From Acidobacteriota bacterium (GTDB lineage: Bacteria; Acidobacteriota; Polarisedimenticolia; Polarisedimenticolales; Polarisedimenticolaceae), in the NCBI GenBank assembly GCA_029861955.1, contig JAOTYK010000005.1:1-64000 (forward strand): 64,000 nucleotides of DNA. The letters are read 5' to 3'. Positions 7,963-16,516 of the stretch are shown here, piece by piece (position 1 is the first letter of the stretch; each line of letters begins with the position of its first letter). The notes under the pieces are model-generated. The model was not told the DNA's origin and ran no database searches. It saw nothing but the letters and a program-made list of their open reading frames with translations. The position numbers and the translations under genes were made by a program.

Positions 7963-8450
7963 AGTCGTTCACCAGCTTTCTGTTGATCCTGGTCGGCCTC
8001 TTGCTGGCGATGCGCGCCGTCCACGTGGTCGCGCCGATGGTCTATGCCCCGGGTGATCCGCGCCCCCTTCACACAACCGATCTGCAACTGGCGACGGAAC
8101 GCGCCGGCTTCGAACCCTGGCTTCCGTTTTACGTCCCACAGAAACTGGGTGCGCCACCGCAACTGACGGCGATACGGCGACCTCGTGCACGGATCTCAAT
8201 CGTCTGGGACGGCGAGTCGAAGATGATGATCCGCGAAGAGCCGTCGTCCCCGAACGACGTATCCCCCCCGGGCGCGAGTCCGCTGCCGGGTGGCCGTGGG
8301 GATGTCTGGTGGGAGGGTCCGGACTTCCTACATGCCGTCGCAATGCGTGGGGATCTGCGGATCGAGATCGCCACGGACCTGGCTATCGAAGACCTGGGGC
8401 GTGTCGTGGCGACGCTCAGACCCGGAACTACTCGCCCTCCAGCGGAATGA
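7950..8450 (+). CDS. Exported or membrane-anchored protein of unknown function
   Basis: A 166-residue protein beginning with a signal-anchor-like hydrophobic stretch (about residues 6-30) and then a soluble domain without recognisable motifs. It starts at GTG 7950, overlapping the M56 peptidase gene by 13 bases, so the two are likely co-translated. Its 3' end overlaps the convergent response-regulator gene by 23 bases. The soluble part has alternating beta-like segments (ISIVWDGESKMMI, LRIEIATDLAIED). The linkage suggests a partner or substrate of the peptidase (inference). Confidence 0.6.
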   Translation: MVSLKSFTSFLLILVGLLLAMRAVHVVAPMVYAPGDPRPLHTTDLQLATERAGFEPWLPFYVPQKLGAPPQLTAIRRPRARISIVWDGESKMMIREEPSSPNDVSPPGASPLPGGRGDVWWEGPDFLHAVAMRGDLRIEIATDLAIEDLGRVVATLRPGTTRPPAE

Positions 8451-9084
8451 TCTTCTTGCGAAACGCGTATTTGATCAGTGCGGCGCGTGAGTGCAGATTC
8501 AGCTTATCCATCACGTGGGCACGATGGGTCATGGCGGTCTTGATACTGATGTTCAGATATTTCGCGATCTCGCGGCTCGTCTTGCCGTCGGCCAGCAGCG
8601 TCAGCACCTGCTTCTCGCGTTTGCTCAGTCGTTCGTAGTCATCTTCGGACTCGAGGCCCTCGCCGCTTTGCAACAACGCCGCCAGCTCGCCGGCAACCGT
8701 TGGGTGCAGGTAACGCTGACCTCGGCTGACGGCGAGGATCGCCTCGCGAAGTTGGCCCGACAGGCTCGACTTGAGTAGGTATCCGTGGACACCGATCCGA
8801 ATCGCACGACGAACGTATTCCTTGTTCTCGTACTGGGTCAGCATCACGACGTGCGTTCGTGGGCACTCCGCAAGGACCGCCTCCGCAGCCTCCAGACCTC
8901 CGATGCCGCCCGGTAGGCTGATATCCATCAGCACCACGTCTGGCTCTAATCGACCGGCGAGTTTGATGGCTTCGTGACCGTCTCCGGTCTCTCCCACGAC
9001 CTCGAAGGACGGATCACGTTCGAGCAGTGCGCGAACTCCCTCGCGAACGAGATCGTGATCATCAACGATGAGGATTCGAATCAT
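8428..9084 (-). CDS. NarL/LuxR-family response regulator
   Basis: A 218-residue transcription factor. The receiver domain (1-120) has the acidic pocket DDH near the start, the phosphoacceptor Asp54 (VLMDISLPG) and a KSSLSG-type lysine. The C-terminal LuxR helix-turn-helix reads LSKREKQVLTLLADGKT...YLNISIKTAMTHRAHVM. It is the cognate partner of the histidine kinase, whose gene lies immediately downstream on the same strand order (kinase first, overlap ATGA at 9081-9084). Target genes are unknown; the adjacent cytochrome and M56 genes are candidates by proximity only. Confidence 0.92.
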   Translation of the reverse strand: MIRILIVDDHDLVREGVRALLERDPSFEVVGETGDGHEAIKLAGRLEPDVVLMDISLPGGIGGLEAAEAVLAECPRTHVVMLTQYENKEYVRRAIRIGVHGYLLKSSLSGQLREAILAVSRGQRYLHPTVAGELAALLQSGEGLESEDDYERLSKREKQVLTLLADGKTSREIAKYLNISIKTAMTHRAHVMDKLNLHSRAALIKYAFRKKIIPLEGE

Positions 9085-10799
9085 GTCTGGAGTGGGACCT
9101 CCACCACGACGTGGGTACCCATGCCCACCTCGCTATCTATGACCATCGTTCCACCGACGAGCCCTACGCGCTCGCGCATTCCGGTGATTCCGGCCCCGGC
9201 CCGTCGCTCCTTGGCATTGAAGCCTACCCCATCGTCCTCGACGGCCAGCACCAACGATTCGGCGCGGGTGAACAGTTCGATGGAAACGTGTTCGGCGCCG
9301 GCATGACGGAGGATGTTGGTTGCCAGCTCCTGATAGACGCGGAAGATCGAGATCTCGATCGCCGGATCGAGTGACGGCAGGTCTTCGATCTCGAGACTGA
9401 CTTCCATCCCGCCGGGTTTCAGGTAGGTTTCCGTGTGGGAGCGGATGGCCGCGCGAAGGCCCAGGTCGTCCAGCAGCGACGGCCGCAGATCGTGGATAAC
9501 ACGATGAATCTCGCGCTGGGTCTCCACCAGCATGTTGCGTGCCTTGTCGAGGTTGGGAGCTGGCTCCTCGTCGAGGGTGAGTTGCACGGCGGTCAACATC
9601 TGCGCCGTCTCATCATGCAACTCCCGCGCGATACGGCATCGCTCGTCCTCCCCGGCACTCAACAACCGCCGCACGAGGACTCGCCGTTCAGCGTCACGCT
9701 CCGCAAGTCGACGAGTTCGACTCTTGACTTCCGCCTCCAGGGATTCGTTGAACGCCGAGAGTCGCTCGAGCGAGTTGCGCAACCGTTTTCGCATCGCCTC
9801 CAGTGTTTCGCCGAGAAGACGTATCTCGTGATCGCCGGAGATCGGTACCGGTATCGACAAGTCCTGGTCTCTCATTCGCGACGCGTGAGCGGAGAGTTTG
9901 TTGAGTGGGGAGATGATCGAACGCGAGAGCGTGATTGCCAGCAGCAAGCCTCCCAGGACCAACGCCAGCCCCGTCGCCAGCACCCCACGCTGGAGCCAGT
10001 CGGTGGCGGCGTACGCGGTGACCCGGTGTTCCTGAAGGACCAGCCCCCAGGGAGGCCCCTCGAGCGGTACCAGTGCGGTCAGTACCGGCCTCGGTTCGTC
10101 AGGACACATGGGACTCCGCACCGCATTCCAGACTGTCGGTCGTTGACCGTCAAGCGCTCGGGCGATGTCGTCGTCGTGACTCAATTGCTGCAGCAGGTAG
10201 GCGTCGTGGCTGACCGCGAGGATCCGGGCCGTTCGATCAACGAGTGCCACATGCCGTTCTTCACCACCGGACATCTCCCGCATCCGCTCACTGAACACGG
10301 AATCCCGGACGGCCATCTCGGCGATCAGGTAACGAACGTCGGATCCCTTGCGGATCGGATGCACCAGGGCGATTGAGATCGGCCTTCGGGAATCCCCCGC
10401 TCCGTACAGCCCGGTCACGCCACCGGCTGCAGAGATCAGTTCGGCCGGTGGCGGCGGATAGTCCGGCGGATCCGAGACGAGTACACCGCCGGCGCTGTCG
10501 AGCAGCGATACGGCAGCCCGGAACGGCGAATGGAAGCGGTACTGACGAAGCCGACCGGAGGAAGAGCGGCCGGGCTCGCCGATTTCGTCGGCCAGCCGGG
10601 CCAGCCCCTGTGCCGCGTCGGAGAACTCCCGGTCGATGGCCAGGGCCATGATTCGCGCCGTGTCGATTCGCTGTCGCTCGGTCTCGCGATGCAGGGCGCT
10701 GTTCGCGATAACTGCCAGGATGACGACGACCGCGAGTGAGAGAACCAATGACTGCAGAAGCAGCCACAACAGCCTGCGCCTGAGCGTCGTTTGAATCAT
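9081..10799 (-). CDS. Membrane sensor histidine kinase (NarX/HisKA_3 type)
   Basis: A 572-residue kinase with a membrane helix at about 10-32 and a periplasmic sensor region of roughly 240 residues. A second helix follows near 270-292 (LATGLALVLGGLLLAITL), then a HAMP linker and a HisKA_3 dimerisation domain with the phosphorylatable histidine in ARELHDETAQ. The ATPase domain has ATNILRHA (N box), DDGVGF (G1) and GAGITGMRERV (G2). The periplasmic part looks like a double-Cache/PAS-type sensor with no cofactor motif that I can identify. It is translationally coupled to the response regulator. The signal sensed is unknown. Confidence 0.9.
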   Translation of the reverse strand: MIQTTLRRRLLWLLLQSLVLSLAVVVILAVIANSALHRETERQRIDTARIMALAIDREFSDAAQGLARLADEIGEPGRSSSGRLRQYRFHSPFRAAVSLLDSAGGVLVSDPPDYPPPPAELISAAGGVTGLYGAGDSRRPISIALVHPIRKGSDVRYLIAEMAVRDSVFSERMREMSGGEERHVALVDRTARILAVSHDAYLLQQLSHDDDIARALDGQRPTVWNAVRSPMCPDEPRPVLTALVPLEGPPWGLVLQEHRVTAYAATDWLQRGVLATGLALVLGGLLLAITLSRSIISPLNKLSAHASRMRDQDLSIPVPISGDHEIRLLGETLEAMRKRLRNSLERLSAFNESLEAEVKSRTRRLAERDAERRVLVRRLLSAGEDERCRIARELHDETAQMLTAVQLTLDEEPAPNLDKARNMLVETQREIHRVIHDLRPSLLDDLGLRAAIRSHTETYLKPGGMEVSLEIEDLPSLDPAIEISIFRVYQELATNILRHAGAEHVSIELFTRAESLVLAVEDDGVGFNAKERRAGAGITGMRERVGLVGGTMVIDSEVGMGTHVVVEVPLQT

Positions 10800-10886
10800 C
10801 GCGCGCTATCCAGCGGGCCGGACCGCGAAGGGTTTCCCTTATTTAAAGCTAGCACAGCCCCGTAGCCGTCAACGGACCCGCGTGGG

Positions 10887-12203
10887 TCAGATCGACCCCA
10901 GAACCGAGCGCAGCGATTCGGTGCTGGCCTGGTCGAGCCCATAGCGCACACGCACGGCCGGTTGGTCGAACTCCAGGAGTCGGCCCAGATCGATCGGCGT
11001 CCCGATCAACACCGCGTCCACGGGGGCGTCTCGGATCGTCTGCTGGAGCTCCGCCATCTGCTGTTCGCCGTAACCCATGGCCGGCAACACGTCACTCAGG
11101 TGAGGATACTTGGCGTACGTATCCAGGATCGATCCGACGGCAAACGGACGCGGATCGACGATCGTCGCCCCGTATTGCCGGGCCGCGACATGGCCGGCAC
11201 CGAAGCTCATCCCCCCGTGGGTCAAGGTGGGACCGTCCTCGACGACCAGCACGCGTTTTCCGCGGACGGCGTCGGGATCGGCCACCGTCACGGGAGACTC
11301 GGCCTTCAGGATGAGCGCATCGGGATTGATCGCGCCAATGTTGCCCTCGACGGTCGCGACGTCCTCTGCCGACGCGATCCCGACCTTGTTGATCAGGACA
11401 ACCTGGGCCATGCGTGCGTTGGTTTCTCCAGGGAAGTAACTCAACTCGTGGCCCGGGCGAAGAGGATCCGCGACGACGATAAACACGTCGGGTCGATAGA
11501 ACGGTAGATCGTTGTTGCCACCGTCCCAGACGATGACGTCGGCCTCCTTCTCGGCTTCACGCAAGATACGTTCGTAGTCGACGCCGGCGAAGACGACCGT
11601 TCCACGCTCGATGTGTGGCTCGTATTCTTCGCGCTCTTCGATCGTGCACTCGTGGGCCGCCAGATCGTCGTAGGTCTCGAATCGCTGGCAAGCCTGGCGG
11701 GCGAGATCGCCGTAGGGCATGGGATGCCGCACCACGGCGACACGCCTGGATTGTTCTTTGAGGATTTCACAAATCCTGCGAGAGACCTGACTCTTCCCGC
11801 AGCCGGTTCGTACGGCGCAGACCGCCACGACCGGCTTCGTAGAGCGGAGCATCGTGGAGTCCGGCCCGAGGATGCGGAAATCCGCCCCGGCAGCGCCCAC
11901 GGTGGCCGCCCGATGCATCACGTCGGCGTAGGACAAGTCGGAGAACGAGAGCACGCACTCGCGCACACCGTGCTGAGCGATCAGATCCGTCAGTTGTTCC
12001 TCGGCGACGATCGGCACGCCCTGCGGATATCGGGGACCGGCCAACTCCGCGGGGTAGACCCGGCCATCGATGTCCGGTATCTGCGCCGCCGTGAACGCGA
12101 CGACGCGGTAACGTGGATCGTCGCGAAGACTCACGTTAAAGTCGTGAAAATCGCGGCCTGCCGCGCCCATGATGATTACCGGAATGGCCTTGGATTCCGT
12201 CAT
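10887..12203 (-). CDS. Cyclic 2,3-diphosphoglycerate synthetase-like P-loop protein
   Basis: A 438-residue cytosolic protein. The N-terminus resembles a nucleotide-binding Rossmann fold (VIIMGAAGRDFHDFN), and a P-loop follows around residue 150 (CAVRTGCGKSQVSRRI). Later blocks include VVIWDGGNNDLPFY and LINKVG, typical of the CpgS-like family found in many bacteria and archaea. Methanogen CpgS makes cyclic 2,3-diphosphoglycerate; most bacterial relatives are uncharacterised, so this activity should not be assumed. AAGGAG before the ATG at 12203 sets the start. The gene is divergent from a 2-oxoacid:ferredoxin oxidoreductase operon, an arrangement that may reflect a shared metabolic role. Confidence 0.75.
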   Translation of the reverse strand: MTESKAIPVIIMGAAGRDFHDFNVSLRDDPRYRVVAFTAAQIPDIDGRVYPAELAGPRYPQGVPIVAEEQLTDLIAQHGVRECVLSFSDLSYADVMHRAATVGAAGADFRILGPDSTMLRSTKPVVAVCAVRTGCGKSQVSRRICEILKEQSRRVAVVRHPMPYGDLARQACQRFETYDDLAAHECTIEEREEYEPHIERGTVVFAGVDYERILREAEKEADVIVWDGGNNDLPFYRPDVFIVVADPLRPGHELSYFPGETNARMAQVVLINKVGIASAEDVATVEGNIGAINPDALILKAESPVTVADPDAVRGKRVLVVEDGPTLTHGGMSFGAGHVAARQYGATIVDPRPFAVGSILDTYAKYPHLSDVLPAMGYGEQQMAELQQTIRDAPVDAVLIGTPIDLGRLLEFDQPAVRVRYGLDQASTESLRSVLGSI

Positions 12204-12328
12204 GTTTCCGTGCTCCTTGTAAGCCCCCAGCTTAGTCAACTTTGAGCACTCTCTTACGACCCTGCGGGTCGACTTTTCACCTCGCAATTCTTGCTACGAT
12301 GTCCATAAATACAAAGGGGTGGTAAGCC
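12204..12328. promoter_or_regulatory. Divergent intergenic region with a short inverted repeat
   Basis: This 125-base gap must hold the promoters of the divergent CpgS-like gene and the oxidoreductase operon. It contains an inverted repeat CGACCC-tgc-GGGTCG at 12257-12271. I do not see convincing -35/-10 pairs on either strand. The repeat could be an operator. Confidence 0.3.
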
Positions 12329-13714
12329 ATGTCCAATAGACCCAAACGACCCGATGTCACCCTGGTTCCACAGCTCTGTAAGGGTTGTGGCCGTTGTATC
12401 GAGTCCTGCCCCAAGGACGCCATCAGCTTCGGCACCGACATCGAGCAAGCTTCCGGCTTCGTTCCGGTGTCCATCGACTACGACGTGTGCAATCACTGTG
12501 GCCTGTGTGTCACGGCGTGCCCCGAACCGTTCGGGATCAGCACGGAACAGTACGAGCTGGAAGACCCGGAGCATCTCTTCGGCCCAAGAAAGGCCGAGCG
12601 TCGTCATGCCACGACGATCGAACCCACCCGGGTTCCACTACCCGAGGTCGGACCGCTGGTCCTCAAGGGTAACTACGCCTGCGCAGTCGGCGCGCTTCTC
12701 GCCGGCTGCCGCCACGTCTACGGCTATCCGATCACTCCGTCGACGGAGGGGGCCGAGTTGATGGCGAGGCTGCTGCCGCAACTCGAGGGGACGTTCGTCC
12801 AGGCCATCAGCGAGGTGGCAACGATCAACCATCTCTACGGTTGTGGCGGCGCCGGTCTGCCGACGATGACCTTCACCAGTTCCCCGGGGTTTAGCCTGAT
12901 GCTCGAGGGCATCTCCTACATGATTGGATCGCAGGTTCCCGGCGTGATCCTGAACGTGATGCGCCCCGGTCCGGGACTGGGCTTCATCGGTCCGGAGCAA
13001 TCGGATATCAAGCTAGTCTGTCGCGGCCTGGGTCACGGCAACACCCACGCGATCGTGCTGGCGCCCTCCAGTCCGCAGGAGATGCTGGACTACACGGTCG
13101 AGGCCTTCGCCCTCAGCTTCAAGTACCGCAACCCGGTCATCATCGCGGCAGACGGCTACCTGGGACAGATCACCGGCCGGGTCAATCTGCCGGATCACAT
13201 GATCGAACCGGGCCTTCCCGACTGGGCCGTCTGGGGAGACGCCGACCATCGTGACAACCTCATCGCGTCGATCTTCCAGGACTGGGCAGAGTTGGAAGCA
13301 CACAACGAGATGCTCAGCGCGAAGTACCGCGATATGCAACGGGACGAGCAACGCGCCAACCTGTTCCGAACGGATGACGCATCGATCCTGGTCGTGGCGG
13401 CCAACACACCGGCCCGCACGGCGAAGGCCGCCGTGGAACAGCTTCGCGGTGAGGGAATCCCGGTCGGACTGTTCCAGCCGATCACGCTGTGGCCGTTTCC
13501 GATCGACACATTGTCGCCGTTACTCGAACACGCGAAGCAGGTCGTCGTGGTCGAAGCCAGCGACGGCCAACTCGAGGACGAGCTGCGACTTGCACTGAGT
13601 CACAACGACACCCACGGAATCGAATTTCACCACGTCCGCCACATGGGTGGGATCCTGCCCGAGGGGCACGAAGTTGTCGAGACGGTCCGGAACGTCATGG
13701 GGGTCTGCCAATGA
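12329..13714 (+). CDS. 2-oxoacid:ferredoxin oxidoreductase alpha subunit with fused N-terminal ferredoxin domain
   Basis: A 461-residue fusion. Residues 1-70 are a two-cluster ferredoxin (CKGCGRCIESCP and CNHCGLCVTACP), equivalent to the separate delta subunit of archaeal-type enzymes. From about residue 105 the alpha chain follows, with the pyrimidine-binding signature GYPITPSTEGAE and the transketolase-C-like domain near the end. It should form, with the next gene, an enzyme that oxidatively decarboxylates a 2-oxoacid (ketoisovalerate-, 2-oxoglutarate- or indolepyruvate-type) to an acyl-CoA and reduces ferredoxin. A purine-rich site (GGGGTGG) precedes the ATG. The stop overlaps the next start (ATGA). 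Substrate cannot be assigned from sequence. Confidence 0.88.
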   Translation: MSNRPKRPDVTLVPQLCKGCGRCIESCPKDAISFGTDIEQASGFVPVSIDYDVCNHCGLCVTACPEPFGISTEQYELEDPEHLFGPRKAERRHATTIEPTRVPLPEVGPLVLKGNYACAVGALLAGCRHVYGYPITPSTEGAELMARLLPQLEGTFVQAISEVATINHLYGCGGAGLPTMTFTSSPGFSLMLEGISYMIGSQVPGVILNVMRPGPGLGFIGPEQSDIKLVCRGLGHGNTHAIVLAPSSPQEMLDYTVEAFALSFKYRNPVIIAADGYLGQITGRVNLPDHMIEPGLPDWAVWGDADHRDNLIASIFQDWAELEAHNEMLSAKYRDMQRDEQRANLFRTDDASILVVAANTPARTAKAAVEQLRGEGIPVGLFQPITLWPFPIDTLSPLLEHAKQVVVVEASDGQLEDELRLALSHNDTHGIEFHHVRHMGGILPEGHEVVETVRNVMGVCQ

Positions 13715-15135
13715 CCACGACGAGCGCATTCTTCGAACACTTTGACCGCCACGCCCACGGCAAGGGACTGAAGGGCGCTGCCACACACTACTGCCCGGGC
13801 TGTGGCCACGGGCTGGCCCACAAGTTTCTGTCGAACGCGATCGTCGAGCTGGGGATCCAGGATCGGACGATTGCGATCTCGCCGGTGGGCTGCGCGGTCT
13901 TTCTCTACTACTACTTCGATGTGGGCAATACGCAGGCGGCCCACGGGCGCGCACCGGCGGTGGCCATCGGGCACAAGCTGGCCAATCCGGAGTCGGTCGT
14001 CATCAGCTACCAGGGAGACGGCGACCTGGCCTCGATCGGCCTGGCCGAGATCATGCACGCGGCCCAGGTCGGCATCCCGATCAGTGTGATCTTCATCAAC
14101 AACGGGATCTACGGAATGACGGGTGGGCAGATGGCGCCCACCACGCTCCCCGGGCAGAAGTCCACGACCACGCCGTATGGGCGGAGTCGCATGGAAGGAC
14201 TCCCGCTCAAGGTCTCGGAGATGATCGCCGCGCTGGATGGACCGGTCTACGTCGAACGCACCGCGCTGTTCGATCAGAAGAGTCGCAAGCGCACGCTGAA
14301 GGCGATCAAGAAGGCGCTCCAACTCCAGATCGAGGGTCGTGGCTTCTCGTTCGTCGAGATCCTCTCCGAGTGCCCGACCCATTGGGGCCTCTCGCCGATC
14401 GAGGCCGAGAACTGGGTGCGAGACACGTTCGTGAAGACCTACCCCCTGGCGGTATTCAAGGACGAAGCGGCGGAGTCCTGGTTCCATCCCGAGAAGCCGG
14501 ACTTCACCGCAGACAAGATGCTGGATGTGTTGGGAGCGACCGCTGACCTGCCGGAGAAGTTCACCGACGGCTTCCCCGAGCACCTGGATCCCAACGACGT
14601 TTCCGTCAAGCTGGCCGGAGCCGGCGGCGACGGCGCCCAGACCGCAGCCCTGATCCTGGCCAAGTCGGCCATCAACGAGGGGTTCGACGCCACCCACATT
14701 CCCAGCTACGGACCGGAGTCTCGCGGCGGCACCTCGTTTGCCGATGTGCATGTCGCGCGGGACGAGGTGCTCTCACCGGGCGCACCCCATCCGCAGATCT
14801 TGCTGGCGTTCAATGCACCGAGTCTGGTGAAGTTCGGCGAGACCGTGGCGGAAGGCGGCGTGGTCATCTACGACTCCAGCGCCATCTCCGATACGCCGGC
14901 CTTCAAGTCCGGTGTGACGGTCCACCCCGTGCCCTGCACCGAAATCGCACACGAACTCGGGCAGCCGATCGTGAAGAACATCGTGGCGCTGGGTGCGTTG
15001 CAGGCCGCCACGAACATCCTCGACGAAGACTCGCTGCTCACGGCGATCCGGCGGAACCTGAAGGACAAGAGTTCCCTGATCCCCGTGAACGAGCAAGCCT
15101 TCGCCCGCGGCCGAGAAGCGGTGCAAGCGAACTAG
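13711..15135 (+). CDS. 2-oxoacid:ferredoxin oxidoreductase, fused beta (TPP-binding) and gamma subunits
   Basis: A 474-residue fusion. The beta part (about 1-290) has the proximal-cluster cysteines in CPGCGHG and PVGCAVF and the thiamine-diphosphate motif GDGDLASIG followed by NNGIYGMTGGQ, all intact. The gamma part begins near residue 295 with VKLAGAGGDGAQTAA, the nucleotide-like-binding gamma signature. With the ferredoxin-alpha fusion encoded just upstream it makes a complete two-polypeptide enzyme with catalytic residues intact, in contrast to the diverged giant proteins of the rnf operon. The ATG at 13711 overlaps the upstream stop. It ends 19 bases before the convergent end of the rnf operon; no terminator is visible between them. 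Confidence 0.88.
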   Translation: MTTTSAFFEHFDRHAHGKGLKGAATHYCPGCGHGLAHKFLSNAIVELGIQDRTIAISPVGCAVFLYYYFDVGNTQAAHGRAPAVAIGHKLANPESVVISYQGDGDLASIGLAEIMHAAQVGIPISVIFINNGIYGMTGGQMAPTTLPGQKSTTTPYGRSRMEGLPLKVSEMIAALDGPVYVERTALFDQKSRKRTLKAIKKALQLQIEGRGFSFVEILSECPTHWGLSPIEAENWVRDTFVKTYPLAVFKDEAAESWFHPEKPDFTADKMLDVLGATADLPEKFTDGFPEHLDPNDVSVKLAGAGGDGAQTAALILAKSAINEGFDATHIPSYGPESRGGTSFADVHVARDEVLSPGAPHPQILLAFNAPSLVKFGETVAEGGVVIYDSSAISDTPAFKSGVTVHPVPCTEIAHELGQPIVKNIVALGALQAATNILDEDSLLTAIRRNLKDKSSLIPVNEQAFARGREAVQAN

Positions 15136-15154
15136 GCGCCGACGCGACCGGCGA

Positions 15155-15313
15155 TTACTCCAGCACGTGGGCGTCTCGTTTTTTGTCGCAATCGCAGGCG
15201 CCGCACGATCCGGCGTCCTCTGCAGCGGGTCCGTTCATCCGTTGCAGGACGACCCACAGCCCGCAGAGCATCGCCAGACCCAGCACCGCGACGACATGTG
15301 TCCAGATGCTCAT
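15155..15313 (-). CDS. Cys-rich one-helix membrane peptide resembling NqrM
   Basis: A 52-residue product: MSIWTHVVAVLGLAM begins a single membrane helix (about residues 5-24), followed by a short tail with CGACDCD (37-43). This layout (one helix plus a C-terminal cluster of cysteines and aspartates) resembles NqrM, the small protein needed for maturation of the related Na+-NQR complex, where the cysteines help insert iron. It is the last gene of the rnf operon, 4 bases after rnfA, with an AGG just before its ATG. I infer a role in inserting the iron-sulfur centre between RnfA and RnfE, but homology is only by appearance. Confidence 0.65.
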   Translation of the reverse strand: MSIWTHVVAVLGLAMLCGLWVVLQRMNGPAAEDAGSCGACDCDKKRDAHVLE

Positions 15314-15317
15314 GGTC

Positions 15318-15893
15318 CTACCCGTGAAACAGGCCGGCGAAACCCATGAACGCCATGGAAAGAATGCCGGCGATGAAGAAGCTCATCGCGGCCCCCTTGA
15401 TCGTCCGTGGGATCGCGGCCAACTCGTTGTCCTCGCGGATGCCGGCCATCAACACCAGCGCCAGTGTGAGACCTGCGCCGGCGCCGAGGGCGTAGACCAG
15501 CCCCTGTACCAACCCGTAACCACGATTCGTGGAGAACAACGCCAGTCCCAGGATCGCGCAGTTGGTCGTGATCAAAGGGAGAAAGATCCCCAGGGCACGA
15601 AACAACGCCGGGCTCAGTTTCTTGATCGCCATCTCGACGAACTGCACCGTGCTGGCGATGACGACGATGTAGGTGATCAGTCGCAGGTACGGTGCGTGGG
15701 GCAGCACGAAGTTATTGAGGAGCCATGCCGCCAGGGAGGTGATCAGCATGACGAAGATGTTGGCCAGTCCGAGGCGGAACGCGGTGACCAGGCGACCGGT
15801 CACGCCGAAGAATGGACAGAGCCCGAGGAAATAAGCCAGCGTGAAGTTGTTGATCAAGCAGGCCGACATGAAGATCCAGACCAGTTCGCCCAT
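15318..15893 (-). CDS. rnfA: RNF complex subunit RnfA
   Basis: A 191-residue membrane protein with six hydrophobic segments. It carries the family's paired cysteine regions, NNFTLAYFLGLCPFFGVT near residue 15-32 and LITTNCAILGLALF near 105-118. These cysteines, with the matching pair in RnfE, hold the membrane-embedded Fe-S centre of the RNF ion pump. The ATG at 15893 shares its position with the end of rnfE, so translation is probably coupled. The gene order here is rnfB, giant gene, rnfC, rnfD, rnfG, rnfE, rnfA. Confidence 0.93.
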   Translation of the reverse strand: MGELVWIFMSACLINNFTLAYFLGLCPFFGVTGRLVTAFRLGLANIFVMLITSLAAWLLNNFVLPHAPYLRLITYIVVIASTVQFVEMAIKKLSPALFRALGIFLPLITTNCAILGLALFSTNRGYGLVQGLVYALGAGAGLTLALVLMAGIREDNELAAIPRTIKGAAMSFFIAGILSMAFMGFAGLFHG

Positions 15894-16516
15894 CACGCCG
15901 CCTTCCCGGCCCGTTGCCGAAACTCCGCCAGCAGCCAGAGCAGCACGCCCATGACCAGGAACCCGCCGGGCGGCAGAATCATGATCACCCACGGCTCGAA
16001 GTTACTGCCGAACAGCGAGTAGCCGAACAGCGAGCCGGCTCCCAGGATCTCGCGGATTCCACCGACCAGCGCCAGGGCCAGCGTGAAGCCCAGCGACATC
16101 CCTGCGGCGTCGGCCACTGCGGGCAAGAGCCGTTGCTTCGACGCGAAGGCCTCTTGCCGACCCAGGATCAGACAGTTGACGACGATCAACGAGATGAACG
16201 CGCCGAGCTGCTTGTGGGCGTCGGGCATCAGCGCTGCCAGGGTGAAGTCAACGGTCGTGACGAAGGTCGCGATGATGATGATGTAGATCGAGATGCGGAC
16301 CTGACGCGGGATGATGTTGCGGAACAGCGAAACCAGGGTGCTCGATCCGATCAGAACGAACGTCGTGGCGAGGCCCATGATCAGTCCGTTGAGCAGGGAA
16401 TTGGTGACGGCCATCGCCGGGCACAACCCCAGCACCGCGATGAACACCGGGTTCTCGCGCCAGATGCCCTTGAGGAACTCCGCCGAGGGGGAGCTATCCA
16501 CCGCCGTGGGGCTCAT
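15893..16516 (-). CDS. rnfE: RNF complex subunit RnfE
   Basis: A 207-residue membrane protein homologous to RnfA and Na+-NQR subunit D. The paired cysteine motifs are visible in AVLGLCPAMAVTNS and LIVVNCLILGRQEAFA. It has six predicted membrane helices. The start at 16516 gives the expected short N-terminal tail and places its 5' end 23 bases inside rnfG. It acts with RnfA in the membrane as part of the ferredoxin:NAD+ oxidoreductase ion pump. Confidence 0.93.
   Translation of the reverse strand: MSPTAVDSSPSAEFLKGIWRENPVFIAVLGLCPAMAVTNSLLNGLIMGLATTFVLIGSSTLVSLFRNIIPRQVRISIYIIIIATFVTTVDFTLAALMPDAHKQLGAFISLIVVNCLILGRQEAFASKQRLLPAVADAAGMSLGFTLALALVGGIREILGAGSLFGYSLFGSNFEPWVIMILPPGGFLVMGVLLWLLAEFRQRAGKAA

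Noticed and set aside
12257-12271. The CGACCC/GGGTCG hairpin considered as a terminator
   Set aside because: It lies between divergent gene starts and has no strong T run, so an operator role is more sensible.
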